NCBI RefSeq assembly: GCF_030687295.1
Contig: NZ_CP117425.1
Coordinates: 434,001 to 498,000 of the forward strand
Length of the DNA: 64,000 nt
Direction: 5' to 3'
From: Pseudomonas beijingensis
Lineage (GTDB): Bacteria; Pseudomonadota; Gammaproteobacteria; Pseudomonadales; Pseudomonadaceae
Shown: positions 28,062 through 37,123 of the stretch, piece after piece
Position numbering within the stretch: the first letter of the stretch is position 1
How the letters are laid out: each line of letters begins with the position of its first letter
Notes under the pieces: model-generated
Seen by the model: only the letters and a program-made list of their open reading frames with translations
Told to the model about the DNA's origin: nothing
Databases searched by the model: none
Made by a program: the position numbers and the translations under genes

Positions 28062-28636
28062 TGGCTTGACTCCGAGACAGAGGGACGGTCGGGGCCGTCG
28101 ACGATGGCTTTGGCGGTGGCGTCGAGCAGGTCGCGCACCCGTCGGATTTCTTCCGGGCTCCAGTGGCCATGGTGCTTTTGCAGGGCATGGCGCAGGTTAT
28201 ACACCGCTTCATGGATTTCCGGGGGACGATCATGGCCGCGCAACGTGCGCTTGCTGATTTCAATGCGCGTACGCACCTCATCCAGCGCCACGGCCTGGTC
28301 CTCAAGAGATAGACGTCCGGCATCGGTCACGCTGTAGCACTTTTTTCCGTCTTCGACGCCGCAACTGATCATGGCGTTCATTTCCAGAAAGGTCAGGGTC
28401 GGGTAGATCACACCGGGGCTGGGGCTGTAGGCGCCCTCGAACATGTGCTCGATCCGACGGATCAGGTCATAGCCATGGCACGGCTGTTCGGCAATCAGCG
28501 CCAGCAACAACACTTTCAAATCACCGGCGGCGAAGACCCGCGGCGCCCGGCTGCCACGCGAGCCTGTCGGGCGTCGTTCGAAACCGTCGTGTTCGCGTTT
28601 GGAGGAAGAATCGGAATGAGAATAAAGGGCGTTCAT
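28058..28636 (-). CDS. PadR-family regulator (YqjI-like)
   Basis: A 192-residue protein (ATG at 28636) with a winged helix at about residues 38-115 (DLKVLLLALIAEQPCHGYDL, SPSPGVIYPTLTFLE) and a helical dimerisation tail. The N-terminus MNALYSHSDSSSKREHDGF includes His residues, as in YqjI, a nickel-responsive repressor of the ferric reductase YqjH. Two perfect copies of AAGATATATCTT sit 51-100 bases upstream, so autoregulation is likely. The metal response is inferred from the family and the partner gene. Confidence 0.9.
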   Translation of the reverse strand: MNALYSHSDSSSKREHDGFERRPTGSRGSRAPRVFAAGDLKVLLLALIAEQPCHGYDLIRRIEHMFEGAYSPSPGVIYPTLTFLEMNAMISCGVEDGKKCYSVTDAGRLSLEDQAVALDEVRTRIEISKRTLRGHDRPPEIHEAVYNLRHALQKHHGHWSPEEIRRVRDLLDATAKAIVDGPDRPSVSESSQ

Positions 28637-28668
28637 ATGCTGTCTCCGTTCTGCATATAGATAGCAAT

Positions 28669-28735
28669 CAGATATACCTTGAATAAAAGATATATCTTTT
28701 GATTTAATGATTTTTCGCAAACTAAGATATATCTT
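28669..28735. promoter_or_regulatory. Palindromic operators of the PadR regulator
   Basis: AAGATATATCTT occurs twice, at 28687-28698 and 28724-28735, 37 bases apart. An imperfect third copy (AGATATACCTT) is at 28670-28680. All lie directly upstream of padR. YqjI-type regulators bind similar AT-rich dyads with TATATC cores, so these are very probably the operator. Confidence 0.78.
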
Positions 28736-28787
28736 GTTTTTTGCGGCGGGTTACTTGGTTTCAGGAAGTGACCTTACATGAATGCCC

Positions 28788-28816
28788 AATGTATGCGGGG
28801 TGCGGCCGCATACATT
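28788..28816. promoter_or_regulatory. Inverted repeat in the padR-fimbrial intergenic region
   Basis: AATGTATGCGG (28788-28798) and CCGCATACATT (28806-28816) are perfect 11-base arms around a 7-base centre. They lie in the AT-rich 427-base gap between divergent padR and the fimbrial operon. This could be an operator or an RNA hairpin; no regulator is identified. Apart from the PadR operators, I see no other feature in 28737-29063. Confidence 0.5.
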
Positions 28817-29063
28817 TGTAATGATAAAAATGTTGTAGGCTTAAAATGTGGGCTGTTTCTTACAGCCAAACTTATGTTTTATCAAAAATTGCGTATTTTT
28901 CGCTCTTTCGTATGCCCGATTTACTACAAGCCTATAGGAAATTGCCTGCTTTTTTTTAGTTAAAGAGCGCCGATCATGCACGGCGTTGGAGGGACGGGCC
29001 AAGTTGCGCTTGGTCTGCCATTTCAACCTTTTCTCTTTATTGCTAAGAACAGGTGTTAACAAC

Positions 29064-29549
29064 ATGCTCAAACAACTCGTATCCGGTACTGCCCTGGTCG
29101 CCGCTGCCCTGGGTTCTTCGCTGGCATTCGCTGACGATGATGCACGCTCCTCCATTCACATCACCGCGAACATCCCGACCCAGCAGTTCCATGTGCAGCC
29201 GCGCAACCCGGACTTCGGTAAAGATGAAACCATGAGCTACAACACGGTCAGCGGCACCTTGACTTCGTTGCGCCAGACCTATGACGTGAAGAACACCGAA
29301 GGCTCGGTAAACGCTTACATCGAAGGCGGCCCGGCCGCGCTGTACAACGGCAGCAACTCCATCGCCCTGACCACTGCCTTCAACGGCGTCGTCCTGACCG
29401 CCACGCCGCAGGAAGTGGTGGACGATGCCACCTCCACCCCAGGCACCCAGGCTGACATGACCATCGTCGCGGCCACGCCCCTGGCTACCCAGAACGGCCT
29501 GTACACCGCCGACATGACCGTCGTCTTCGACGCCGTGCCGCGCCCGTAA
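29064..29549 (+). CDS. CS1/Cbl-type fimbrial major subunit
   Basis: Pilin of the alternate chaperone-usher (alpha/CS1) class. The 161-residue product has a signal peptide ending ASLAFA-like (SSLAFA, about residue 23) and a mature domain starting DDDARSSIHITANIPTQQFHV. The C-terminal MTVVFDAVP resembles the last strand of CS1 pilins. It has no cysteines in the mature part, as usual for CS1/CblA subunits. Start at ATG 29064 after AGGTG. It is the first gene of the operon, 125 bases before the usher, with a strong stem-loop between them that may favour excess pilin. Confidence 0.87.
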   Translation: MLKQLVSGTALVAAALGSSLAFADDDARSSIHITANIPTQQFHVQPRNPDFGKDETMSYNTVSGTLTSLRQTYDVKNTEGSVNAYIEGGPAALYNGSNSIALTTAFNGVVLTATPQEVVDDATSTPGTQADMTIVAATPLATQNGLYTADMTVVFDAVPRP

Positions 29550-29596
29550 GGCCATTCGCTGCCCGGTGAGTTTCACCTCGCCCACGGGCATCGCCG

Positions 29597-29630
29597 CAGG
29601 CCGGCCGGTTCTCCCCAGCCGGTCGGCCTG
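29597..29630 (+). other. GC-rich stem-loop between pilin and usher
   Basis: CAGGCCGGCCGGTT and AGCCGGTCGGCCTG pair almost perfectly around a short loop, without a downstream T-run. A smaller GGTGA-GTT-TCACC hairpin is at 29565-29577. Such hairpins in fimbrial operons can stabilise the pilin mRNA or cause partial termination. No direct evidence. Confidence 0.55.
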
Positions 29631-29674
29631 TACCTGAAACGCCCCGATAGCTCGCTGAATATGAGAATCCGTTG

Positions 29675-32207
29675 ATGTTTCCGATGACACCCATCGCAGG
29701 TGCGCTCGCGCTATTTTTGTGCGCGACAGCATTGGCCGCGCCAACCGCCCCCGGTACCACGCCAAGAAGCCTGTTGTCCCAGGCCAAGGGTCTGCCGGCG
29801 GAGTTTGAAGCCCACTTCTTCGATGTGCCACTCGCGGTTCGTATTGAACTCAATCAACAGTATCTCGGTGAGGCCATGGTGGTCTTGACGCGGGATGATC
29901 GTATTACCTTGTTGGAATTCACCGACACGCAAGACAGCACGATAAAAGCCGTCGATCGCGAACAATGGGAACAACGCCTCAAGCAGGGACAAGCATTGGG
30001 CGCTTGTGAAACCAACTGCACGGGCGGGTTGCTGGCCGTGCACTACAGCCTCGAGAATTCATTAGTGTCGATCCTGACCCAGGATGTCGAGCGCGCAACT
30101 GAAATCAAGCGTTTCTACGATCAACCGGAAGGCGGCAGCCTCGGTCTGATCTTCAATAACCAACTCAATATCAACGGTGGCCAGAAACAGGACACCGGTG
30201 GGCGGTATGGCCTCAATGCCAGTTCCAGCGTGGGCAACTGGAGCCAGTCCCTGGACCTTCAGCTCTCGCGTCTCGGCGGGCCGGACGACAAGCTCTACCA
30301 CGCCGTCCATGAGCTCTACACCCAACGGGAAATGGAAGGCAATTTCTTGCGCCTGGGTTACTTCACGCCCAGTTCCGATGGCTTGAATCGCCAGATCCGT
30401 TCGTTCGGCGCCAACCCGGACACCGCGCTGGGGGTGATGTACGGCAGTTCCGACAGCCTGCTGGTCGACAATCCCAAACCCAGCGTCTACCCCATTTATG
30501 TCACCGCCAGCCGCCAGGCCTCGGTGGAGATTTACCGCAGCGGCCTGCTGATCAACACCCAGGCCGTCAGCGCCGGCTTGCAGAGCCTGGACACCCGCGC
30601 GTTGCCCGGCGGCATTTATGAAGTGGAAGTGCGGCTGATCGAAGACGGGCAAACCACCGCCACCAGCCAGGAGCTGGTCTACAAGCCGAACAATTGGAGC
30701 AGTACCGAAGACCGCTGGCGCTACAACCTGTTCGCCGGCCGCGAAACCCGGCTGTGGAGCAACTGGGACGACCAGCCCTCGGGTTTCAACACCGCGGGGC
30801 TCGGCGTCAACTACCTGCTGCATCCACGGGTGATCCTCGGCGCCTCCACGCGCCAGGTGCAGGACAAGCTGCAAGTGGGCACCTCGATCGACTGGACCCT
30901 CGCCAGCAGCACCAGCCTGTACGCCAACGTCTACCAGACCCAGCAGTACGGCACCGGCATGGACCTGCAAGGCCTGTACAGCTACGGCCAAGGCAGCATC
31001 GTCGCCAGCCACAACCGCAGTTGGCTCGACACCCGCAACACCTACGAGACCTTGCCGGACGGCACCCGTATCCGCCAGCGCAACGTCTACGTCGGCCAGA
31101 CCAGCAATTCATCGCTGTCGGTCAATCATCGCTTGAGCAACAAGGAACTCCATCAACGGTCGGTTGGCCTACAGCGAAGGCAATGTCCAGGGCACCGGCC
31201 TGGACCTGGGCTGGACCCAACGCACCACGCTGGGTGGCAGCGATGCCAACTGGCGGTTGTCGGTGTTCGACCGCCCTGGCACGTCGAGTACCAACGACCG
31301 GCGCAATCGTGGCGTGGACCTGAGCCTCAGCGTGGCCTTGGGCGGGCCGGGCGAGTACTGGTCGGGCAGCATCGGTACCCGCACTTCCCGCGAAGGCACG
31401 CGGGACAACAATGCCTCGCTGTCCTATCGCCGCGACCTGGAGGACCACGTGCTGCAAAGCGTCTCCGCCACGGCCCTGGCCGACACCTATGGCGTGGGCT
31501 TGTCCGGCATCGCCAGTTTCATGACCGAGTCGATGTACGGCGATGGCTTCATCCAGCGTTCGTCCTACAACGACAACCTTACCGGCGGCTTGAACCTGAG
31601 CAGCACGGTGGCGGTGGGCGGTCAGAAAGCCGCCTTCACCGGCCTGGCCCATGGCCGCGGCGCCGGCATGATCGTCGACGTGGAAACCGACCTGGACGAC
31701 ATCATCCTGCGGGCCGATGACTTGACCGGCGGCAGCACCACCTTGCACCCGGGTCGCAACTTCGTGCCGATCACGGCTTACAAGAACAGCATGGTGACCT
31801 TCGATTTCGAGGGCGTGCATCCACCGGCGGCGAGCATCGAGCCGTCCCGCACCCGTTATCACTTGAACAAGGGCGGCGTGGATTACCGCAAGGTCAACGT
31901 GATGAAAACCGTGACCGTGCTCGGCCGCCTGCTGGATGAGCAGGGAGAGCCGCTCAAGGGCCATCACGTGATCAACCACGCCAGCCGCGGCATCAGCGAG
32001 GTGGACGGGTTCTTCTCCATGGAGATGAATGCCGGCTCCCCAACCTTGGAAGTGCGGTACGGCAACGAGCTGTTCTGCCGCTTCCGCCTCGACCCGGACA
32101 GCTCCGCCCGCGAAGGCGATGTGTTGATGATCGGTGACTTGCGCTGCACGCCGGACAGCCTGGCCGATACGACGCTGGCCGAGGCCGGGACGAAGCAGCG
32201 TTCATGA
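29675..32207 (+). pseudogene. CS1-type outer-membrane usher, frameshifted
   Basis: Outer-membrane assembly platform of the fimbria (CfaC/CblC/TcfC family). Signal peptide (TPIAGALALFLCATALAA), then an N-terminal domain with AEFEAHFFDVPLAVRIELN. The beta-barrel follows from about SGRYGLNASSSVGNW-like sequence, with a plug region at SVYPIYVTASRQASVEIYRS. The frame read from 29675 is good to VNHRLSNK near 31142. Family-like sequence resumes in another frame at GRLAYSEGNVQGTGLDLGW (about 31158) and runs to the stop at 32207, with the C-terminal LLDEQGEPLKGHHVIN carboxypeptidase-like part. One extra base, or two missing, within about 31137-31160 explains it. Intact length would be about 845 codons. 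As written the barrel is truncated, so the fimbria should not assemble unless this is a sequencing error. Confidence 0.85.
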
Positions 32208-32210
32208 CCT

Positions 32211-32378
32211 TGGAAGCAAAGCTTGCTGAGATTGTAGGAGCAAAGCTTGCTCCTGAGATTGTGGGGGCAAAGCTTGCTGCTGAGATTGTGGGAGCAAAGC
32301 TTGCTCGCGATGAACGATAACGCAATCCACCTGAAGAGCGAGGCGCCTGCATCGCGGGCAAGCCTTGCTCCCACAGGT
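32211..32378. repeat. REPIN with tandemly expanded 5' arm
   Basis: Three degenerate repeats of about 26 bases (GCAAAGCTTGCT...GAGATTGT) precede a complete REPIN (TGTGGGAGCAAAGCTTGCTC at about 32288 to CTCCCACAG at 32378). It separates the usher from the first adhesin inside an operon. Confidence 0.85.
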
Positions 32379-32432
32379 GAATGCCTCACCCCCTATTTGC
32401 AGTGATTTGTCTTGATGTACGAGGTTGTATCA

Positions 32433-33677
32433 ATGAAACCCTTATCGGTTGCAGTGCGCAGCGTGGTCTCGGTGTTGCTGTTTGCGTGTGTGCCGGCAGC
32501 CAACGCCTTGGAGCGGGATATCACCGCTGTATTCAGGCCTGACGCCTCGAAACCCCAGGAGAATGCATTTCTCAATACCACCCCAACCAGTGGTTACTGC
32601 GCGCAATATCCGGATCAATGCAGAATTTCAAAGATGTTCAGCATTCGATTACCGCTGACCGCCGCTTCGACCGGCCCCATTCAAGCCCAACATGCAGACT
32701 ATCGGCAAGGTGCGATGTTTAAGGTGCCTGCCAATTGGCGAACACTGCAGGTCACCCATGAAGGTACGGGGGAAACGGAAACCGTTGAAGTGCGCTGGTC
32801 CGGTTTTGGTTCGGAGTACGTACTTTCCCGTGACGCAATTGACCTGGTAGGTGGAGGTGTGAGTCTCCTGAGGGCTCATCAACTGTTATGGAGTGCCAGC
32901 TGGGTGTATGCCGCCACACCCTGCCAAAACAGCGGTGTAGGGGCATATGGCGAGAGGTTCTACTTATTTTTCTGGAAGGCTCCGGTAGAAAGTTCATGTG
33001 CCAAAAAGGCCCATTTCTTGATTCCCGGGCTCCGTTTTTCCTATCTGGATTTTGCTTACGAGCTTCGCACCCCTAATCCCTTGAAAATGTCGTCCGGGCA
33101 ATACACGGGTTCGCTGACCTATAGCGTCGGGCCAGGGCAGGATATCGACATGGGCGACATCATGGTTCCCAGCGATTCCGCGCTCACCCTCAACTTCAAA
33201 CTCGACGTCGAACACACCCTCAAGGTCGAAGTCCCCCCCGGCGGCAACCGCGTCGAACTGGTGCCCCCGGAAGGTTGGCAATCCTGGTTGAACAGCGGCC
33301 GAAAACCGACACGGCTGTTCCGCGACCAGCGCTTCCATATCTCCGCTTCTTCGCGTTTCAAGATGGCCCTCGAATGCCAGCACGTCAGCGGCAACACCTG
33401 TGCGATCTCTGAAACCGGTACCGGCCATACCGTGCCGGTGGACGTCAGCGTGACCCTGCCCGACGGCCTGACGGACGCCGCCGGGCAACCGGTCAACCGC
33501 CGCCGGTTGCTGCGCGATGGCAGTGGCACCGAGCTGTTCCAGCCGGGTTTGTACGTGGACCGGCGCTCGGGAACGCTGCATTTCGAGGTCGGCCAGGGCA
33601 GCGTCGAACAGATGCTCGACAGCGGCGCCACGACCTACTCCGGCGATGTGACGGTGATCTGGGATTCGCAAGTTTAA
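32433..33677 (+). CDS. CblD/CfaE-like tip adhesin, copy 1
   Basis: Minor tip subunit predicted to start fimbrial assembly and bind the target. The 414-residue protein (ATG 32433, GAGG site) has a signal peptide ending in ANA (about residue 25). An N-terminal adhesin domain (about 26-210) with several Cys (SGYCAQYPDQC, TPCQNSG, SSCAKKAHF) follows, then a pilin-like C-terminal domain (about 225-414, from SLTYSVGPGQDIDMGD, with VEHTLKVEVPPGGNRVELV, then ECQHVSGNTCAISE, ending TVIWDSQV). It is the first of three tandem paralogues. The 5' half is more AT-rich (31/60 G+C at 32521-32580) than the 3' half (45/60 at 33421-33480). Confidence 0.82.
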   Translation: MKPLSVAVRSVVSVLLFACVPAANALERDITAVFRPDASKPQENAFLNTTPTSGYCAQYPDQCRISKMFSIRLPLTAASTGPIQAQHADYRQGAMFKVPANWRTLQVTHEGTGETETVEVRWSGFGSEYVLSRDAIDLVGGGVSLLRAHQLLWSASWVYAATPCQNSGVGAYGERFYLFFWKAPVESSCAKKAHFLIPGLRFSYLDFAYELRTPNPLKMSSGQYTGSLTYSVGPGQDIDMGDIMVPSDSALTLNFKLDVEHTLKVEVPPGGNRVELVPPEGWQSWLNSGRKPTRLFRDQRFHISASSRFKMALECQHVSGNTCAISETGTGHTVPVDVSVTLPDGLTDAAGQPVNRRRLLRDGSGTELFQPGLYVDRRSGTLHFEVGQGSVEQMLDSGATTYSGDVTVIWDSQV

Positions 33678-33723
33678 AAAGGAATGGCTTGGCCGGTCTG
33701 AGCCAAATGTGAGGGAAGGGTAG

Positions 33724-34974
33724 ATGAAGCAGTTACCAGTGGCAGTGCAAGGCATGGTATCGGTGATGTTGTTGGCCTGTGTATCGATGGCTCATGCCGT
33801 AAGCAAGGATGTCAGCGCAATATTCAGGCCCGATCCCTCGAAACCCAATGAAAATACTTTTCTCAATACCACCCCGGTCTCGGGTTATTGCGCGCTGTAT
33901 CCGGCGGTCTGCGACAGGGAAAAAATGTTCAGCCTCCAGTTGCCCATTGTCTTCGAATCGACCGGTCCCATTCAGGCCAATCATGGGGATTCGCGCCAAG
34001 GGGCGATGTTCGATGTGCCGACCACTTGGCGTCTGGCACAGGTGACCCATACCGAGACGGGCGAAACTGAAATTGTTCAAGTCCGCATATCCGGTGTCGG
34101 TTCGCGCTACCAACTGCCCGTCAGTGTCGTTGAACTGGTCGGTGGCGGCGTAGACCTCTCAACCGCTCATAGGAAGTTATGGGGGCGGTTCGAGCTGGAA
34201 GTACGCGCCCTCGCCCTGTCAATCCACCGGCTTCGGGACCTTGAACCACCTTATCTATAACTTCTTCTGGAAGACCCCCGTCGAAGGTGTGTGCGCGAAA
34301 AGGGCCAGCTACTTGATCCCCAGCATGTCCTACCGCCACTTGGACTTCGCCTACGAACTGCGTACACCCAACCCATTGAGGATGTCGTCCGGCCAATACC
34401 GGGGCTCGGTGACCTATGGCGTTGGGCCGGGTCAGGACTTCGACATGGGTGACGTCATGCTTCCAAATGACTCGGTGATCACCCTCAATTTCAAACTCGA
34501 CGTCGAGCACACCCTCAAGGTCGAAGTCCCCCCCGGCGGCAACCGCGTGGAGCTGGTGCCCCCTGAAGGCTGGCAAGCCTGGTTGAACAGCGGACGCAAA
34601 CCGACGCGGCTGTTCCGCGACCAGCGCTTTCATATATCTCGGCCTCTTCACGTTTCAAGATGGCCATCGAATGCCAGCACATCAGCGGCAACACCTGCGC
34701 GATCTCTGAAACCGGCACCGGCCACGCCGTACCGGTGGATGTCAGCGTGACCCTGCCCGACGGCTTGACGGACGCCGGTGGGCAACCGGTCAACCGTCGG
34801 CGGCTGCTGCGCGATGGCAGTGGCACCGAGTTGTTCCAGCCGGGTTTTTATGTGGATCGCAGGTTAGGGGCGCTGCATTTCGAAGTGGGCCAGGGCAGCG
34901 TCGAGCAAATGTTGGACACCGGCGCCAAGGCCTACAGCGGCAATGTCACGGTGATATGGGATTCGGAAGTTTAG
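33724..34974 (+). pseudogene. CblD/CfaE-like tip adhesin, copy 2, two frameshifts
   Basis: Paralogue of the genes on both sides. Frame one (from ATG 33724, signal peptide ending SMAHA) holds to AHRKLWG. An extra base in GGGGGCGG at 34181-34188 shifts it; removing it restores GSSWKYAPSPCQSTGFGT and the FFWKTPVEGVCAKRA segment. A second shift, best explained by a duplicated AT in CATATATC (34631-34638), breaks FHISASSRF. The rest reads ECQHISGNTCAISE to TVIWDSEV. Corrected, the length equals copies 1 and 3. Both indels sit in short repeats, consistent with slippage during replication or with sequencing error. As written only the N-terminal part (178 aa) would be made. Confidence 0.85.
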
Positions 34975-35021
34975 ACAGGCTGGCTCGGCCTGTTCCGAGC
35001 CGATTTGATGGTGGGAGATAG

Positions 35022-36275
35022 ATGAAATATTTACCGGTGAACATGCGCAGCGTGGTTGGGGCATTGTTGATTGCGTGCGTTCCTGCGGCCAATGCCTTGA
35101 ACCAGGACATCAGCGCGCTGTTCAGGCCCGATGCGTCCAAGCCTCAGGAGAACACATTCCTTAATACCACACCGGTCAGTGGCTACTGTGCACAGTATCC
35201 GGAGCAGTGCGCTAACAAGAAAATGTTCAGCATTCGATTGCCGATCACCTTCAATTCGATCAGTCCTATTCAGGCGGGTCATGAAGACGTTCGGAAGGGG
35301 GCGATGTTTAAGGTACCTGCCAATTGGCGTACGGCACATATTGTCCATGCCAGCACGGGCGAAACGGAAGTCGTGGAAGTGCGCATGACGGGTATAGGTT
35401 CGCACTATCGACTCCCTGTCAATGTGGTCGACCTGGTAGAGGGAGATGTGACGGTCGTACTTGCTCATCACCGGCTATGGGGCAGTTATGGCGACGGTTG
35501 GGTGGTTGCTCCCCGGCCCTGTGAAAACGGCGGTAATCAGCCCTATGGCAACAATTGGTACGGTTTTTTTTGGAAGACGCCAGTGGAAAGCGTGTGCTCC
35601 AAAAGAGCCCGCTATTACATCCCCAGCATGGCTTATTCCCACTTGGACTTTGCCTACGAACTGCGCACCCCCAATCCACTGAAAATGTCATCTGGCCAAT
35701 ATACGGGGTCGCTGACCTATAGCATCGGACCGGGGCAGGACATCGACATGGGCGACATCATGCTTCCCAACGATTCCGCGCTCACCCTCAATTTCAAACT
35801 CGACGTCGAGCACACCCTCAAAGTCGAAGTGCCTCCCGGTGGCAACCGCGTCGAACTGGTGCCCAACGAAGGCTGGCAAGCCTGGCTGAACAGCGGTCGC
35901 AAACCCACACGATTGTTCCGCGACCAGCGCTTCCATATATCCGCATCTTCCCGTTTCAAGATGGCCCTCGAGTGCCAGCAAATCAGCGGCAACACCTGCG
36001 CGATCTCTGAAACCGCCACCGGCCACGCCGTGCCGGTGGACGTCAGCGTGACCCTGCCCGACGGCTTGACGGATGGCGGCGGGCAACCGGTCAACCGCCG
36101 CCGGCTGTTGCGCGACGGCAGTGGCACCGAGCTGTTCTTGCCAGGTTTGTACGTTGATCGGCGGTTGGGAATGCTGCATTTCGAGGTGGGCCAGAGCAGT
36201 GTCGAGCAGATGCTGGACAGTGGCGCCAAAGCCTATAGCGGCAACGTCACGGTGATCTGGGATTCGGAAGTCTGA
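35022..36275 (+). CDS. CblD/CfaE-like tip adhesin, copy 3
   Basis: A 417-residue paralogue with signal peptide (VPAANA, about residue 25), adhesin domain with Cys in SGYCAQYPEQCANKK, APRPCENGG and SVCSKRARYYI, and the shared C-terminal domain from SLTYSIGPGQDIDMGD to TVIWDSEV. It is intact. The C-terminal half is almost the same as copies 1 and 2, while the N-terminal half differs more, especially at about residues 150-180. The gap to copy 2 holds the hairpin GGCTCGG-CCTGTT-CCGAGCC (34982-35001). Role as in copy 1; which copy caps the fimbria cannot be told. Confidence 0.82.
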   Translation: MKYLPVNMRSVVGALLIACVPAANALNQDISALFRPDASKPQENTFLNTTPVSGYCAQYPEQCANKKMFSIRLPITFNSISPIQAGHEDVRKGAMFKVPANWRTAHIVHASTGETEVVEVRMTGIGSHYRLPVNVVDLVEGDVTVVLAHHRLWGSYGDGWVVAPRPCENGGNQPYGNNWYGFFWKTPVESVCSKRARYYIPSMAYSHLDFAYELRTPNPLKMSSGQYTGSLTYSIGPGQDIDMGDIMLPNDSALTLNFKLDVEHTLKVEVPPGGNRVELVPNEGWQAWLNSGRKPTRLFRDQRFHISASSRFKMALECQQISGNTCAISETATGHAVPVDVSVTLPDGLTDGGGQPVNRRRLLRDGSGTELFLPGLYVDRRLGMLHFEVGQSSVEQMLDSGAKAYSGNVTVIWDSEV

Positions 36276-36335
36276 GTGGCCGGCTGGCCGGCAACATTCA
36301 ATGAGTTGTGTTTACTGCATGAGGTTGGAAAAGCG

Positions 36336-37079
36336 ATGAAACATCTATTGGCATGGGTTGGGTTCTGTCTGTTTTGCGGTGTGGCCCAGGCTGGGCCGCA
36401 GATTGGTGTAGGGGTGGTGTACGACTACCTCGACGGCGACAAAAGCACCTATATGAAACGGGTGTTCAACGGCGGCACGTCCACGGCGTTCGTCAAGGTC
36501 AACATCCTGGAAATCATCTACAACGAGGACGGCAGCTACCAGGAAGTGCCGCTGCAGAACCAGGCCAGCGCCCAGGCCAAGGACGGGTTGATGGCCAGCC
36601 CGGCGCGGCTGATCGTGCCGGCCAACGGGGTGCAGGGTACGCGCTTGCTGTTCATGGGCAACCGCGACAAGGAGCGCTACTTCCGGGTGCGTTTCGTGCC
36701 GGTGGTGCCCGAAGCCGAAGACGAGTTCGCCATCAGCGCCGAAGAGCGCGAGCAATATAAAAAGGACCGCGTGGCGGCGGGGGTCAAGGTGTTGGCGGGC
36801 TACGGCACGGTGTTTTTCGTGCGGCCAAAGAACACCCGTTACGAGACCGTGATCGACGACAGTGCCAGCCGCTACCAGTTGCGCAATAACGGCAACACGG
36901 TGGTGGTGATCGATGAGTTCAAGGACTGCGTAGCGCTGAAAGAGAACGACTGCAAGCCGACCACCAAGCATCACGTCAAGAGCGGTCAGAGCTTTTCGTT
37001 CGACAAGGAAGCGGGGCGGCAATACCGCTTCACCCTTGTCGAAGGCAATCAGAAAAAAAACGTCGAGATCAAAGGTTGA
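36336..37079 (+). CDS. CS1-type fimbrial assembly chaperone
   Basis: Periplasmic chaperone of the alternate chaperone-usher class (CfaA/CblB-like). The 247-residue product (ATG 36336) has a signal peptide ending in VAQA (about residue 19) and an immunoglobulin-like domain with VGVVYDYLDGDKSTYMKRVF and PARLIVPANGVQGTRLLFMG. The segment GTVFFVRPKNTRYETVID and the last domain with a Cys pair (KDCVALKENDCKP) follow. Twenty in-frame upstream codons are rejected as leader. It is unusual in being near the end of the operon; in cbl and CS1 operons the chaperone is first. Confidence 0.86.
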   Translation: MKHLLAWVGFCLFCGVAQAGPQIGVGVVYDYLDGDKSTYMKRVFNGGTSTAFVKVNILEIIYNEDGSYQEVPLQNQASAQAKDGLMASPARLIVPANGVQGTRLLFMGNRDKERYFRVRFVPVVPEAEDEFAISAEEREQYKKDRVAAGVKVLAGYGTVFFVRPKNTRYETVIDDSASRYQLRNNGNTVVVIDEFKDCVALKENDCKPTTKHHVKSGQSFSFDKEAGRQYRFTLVEGNQKKNVEIKG

Positions 37080-37123
37080 TGGCCGCCGTCGCCGAACCGT
37101 CGTTGACGCCAGAGGTAATCAAA

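Noticed and set aside
29672..29675. TTG at 29672 as usher start
   Set aside because: An ATG follows directly at 29675 with better spacing from GAGAA; TTG adds only one residue.
33724..34974. Phase-variable on/off switch in the middle adhesin
   Set aside because: Tracts are only five Gs and an AT triplet, shorter than known contingency loci, and two separate shifts would have to revert together.
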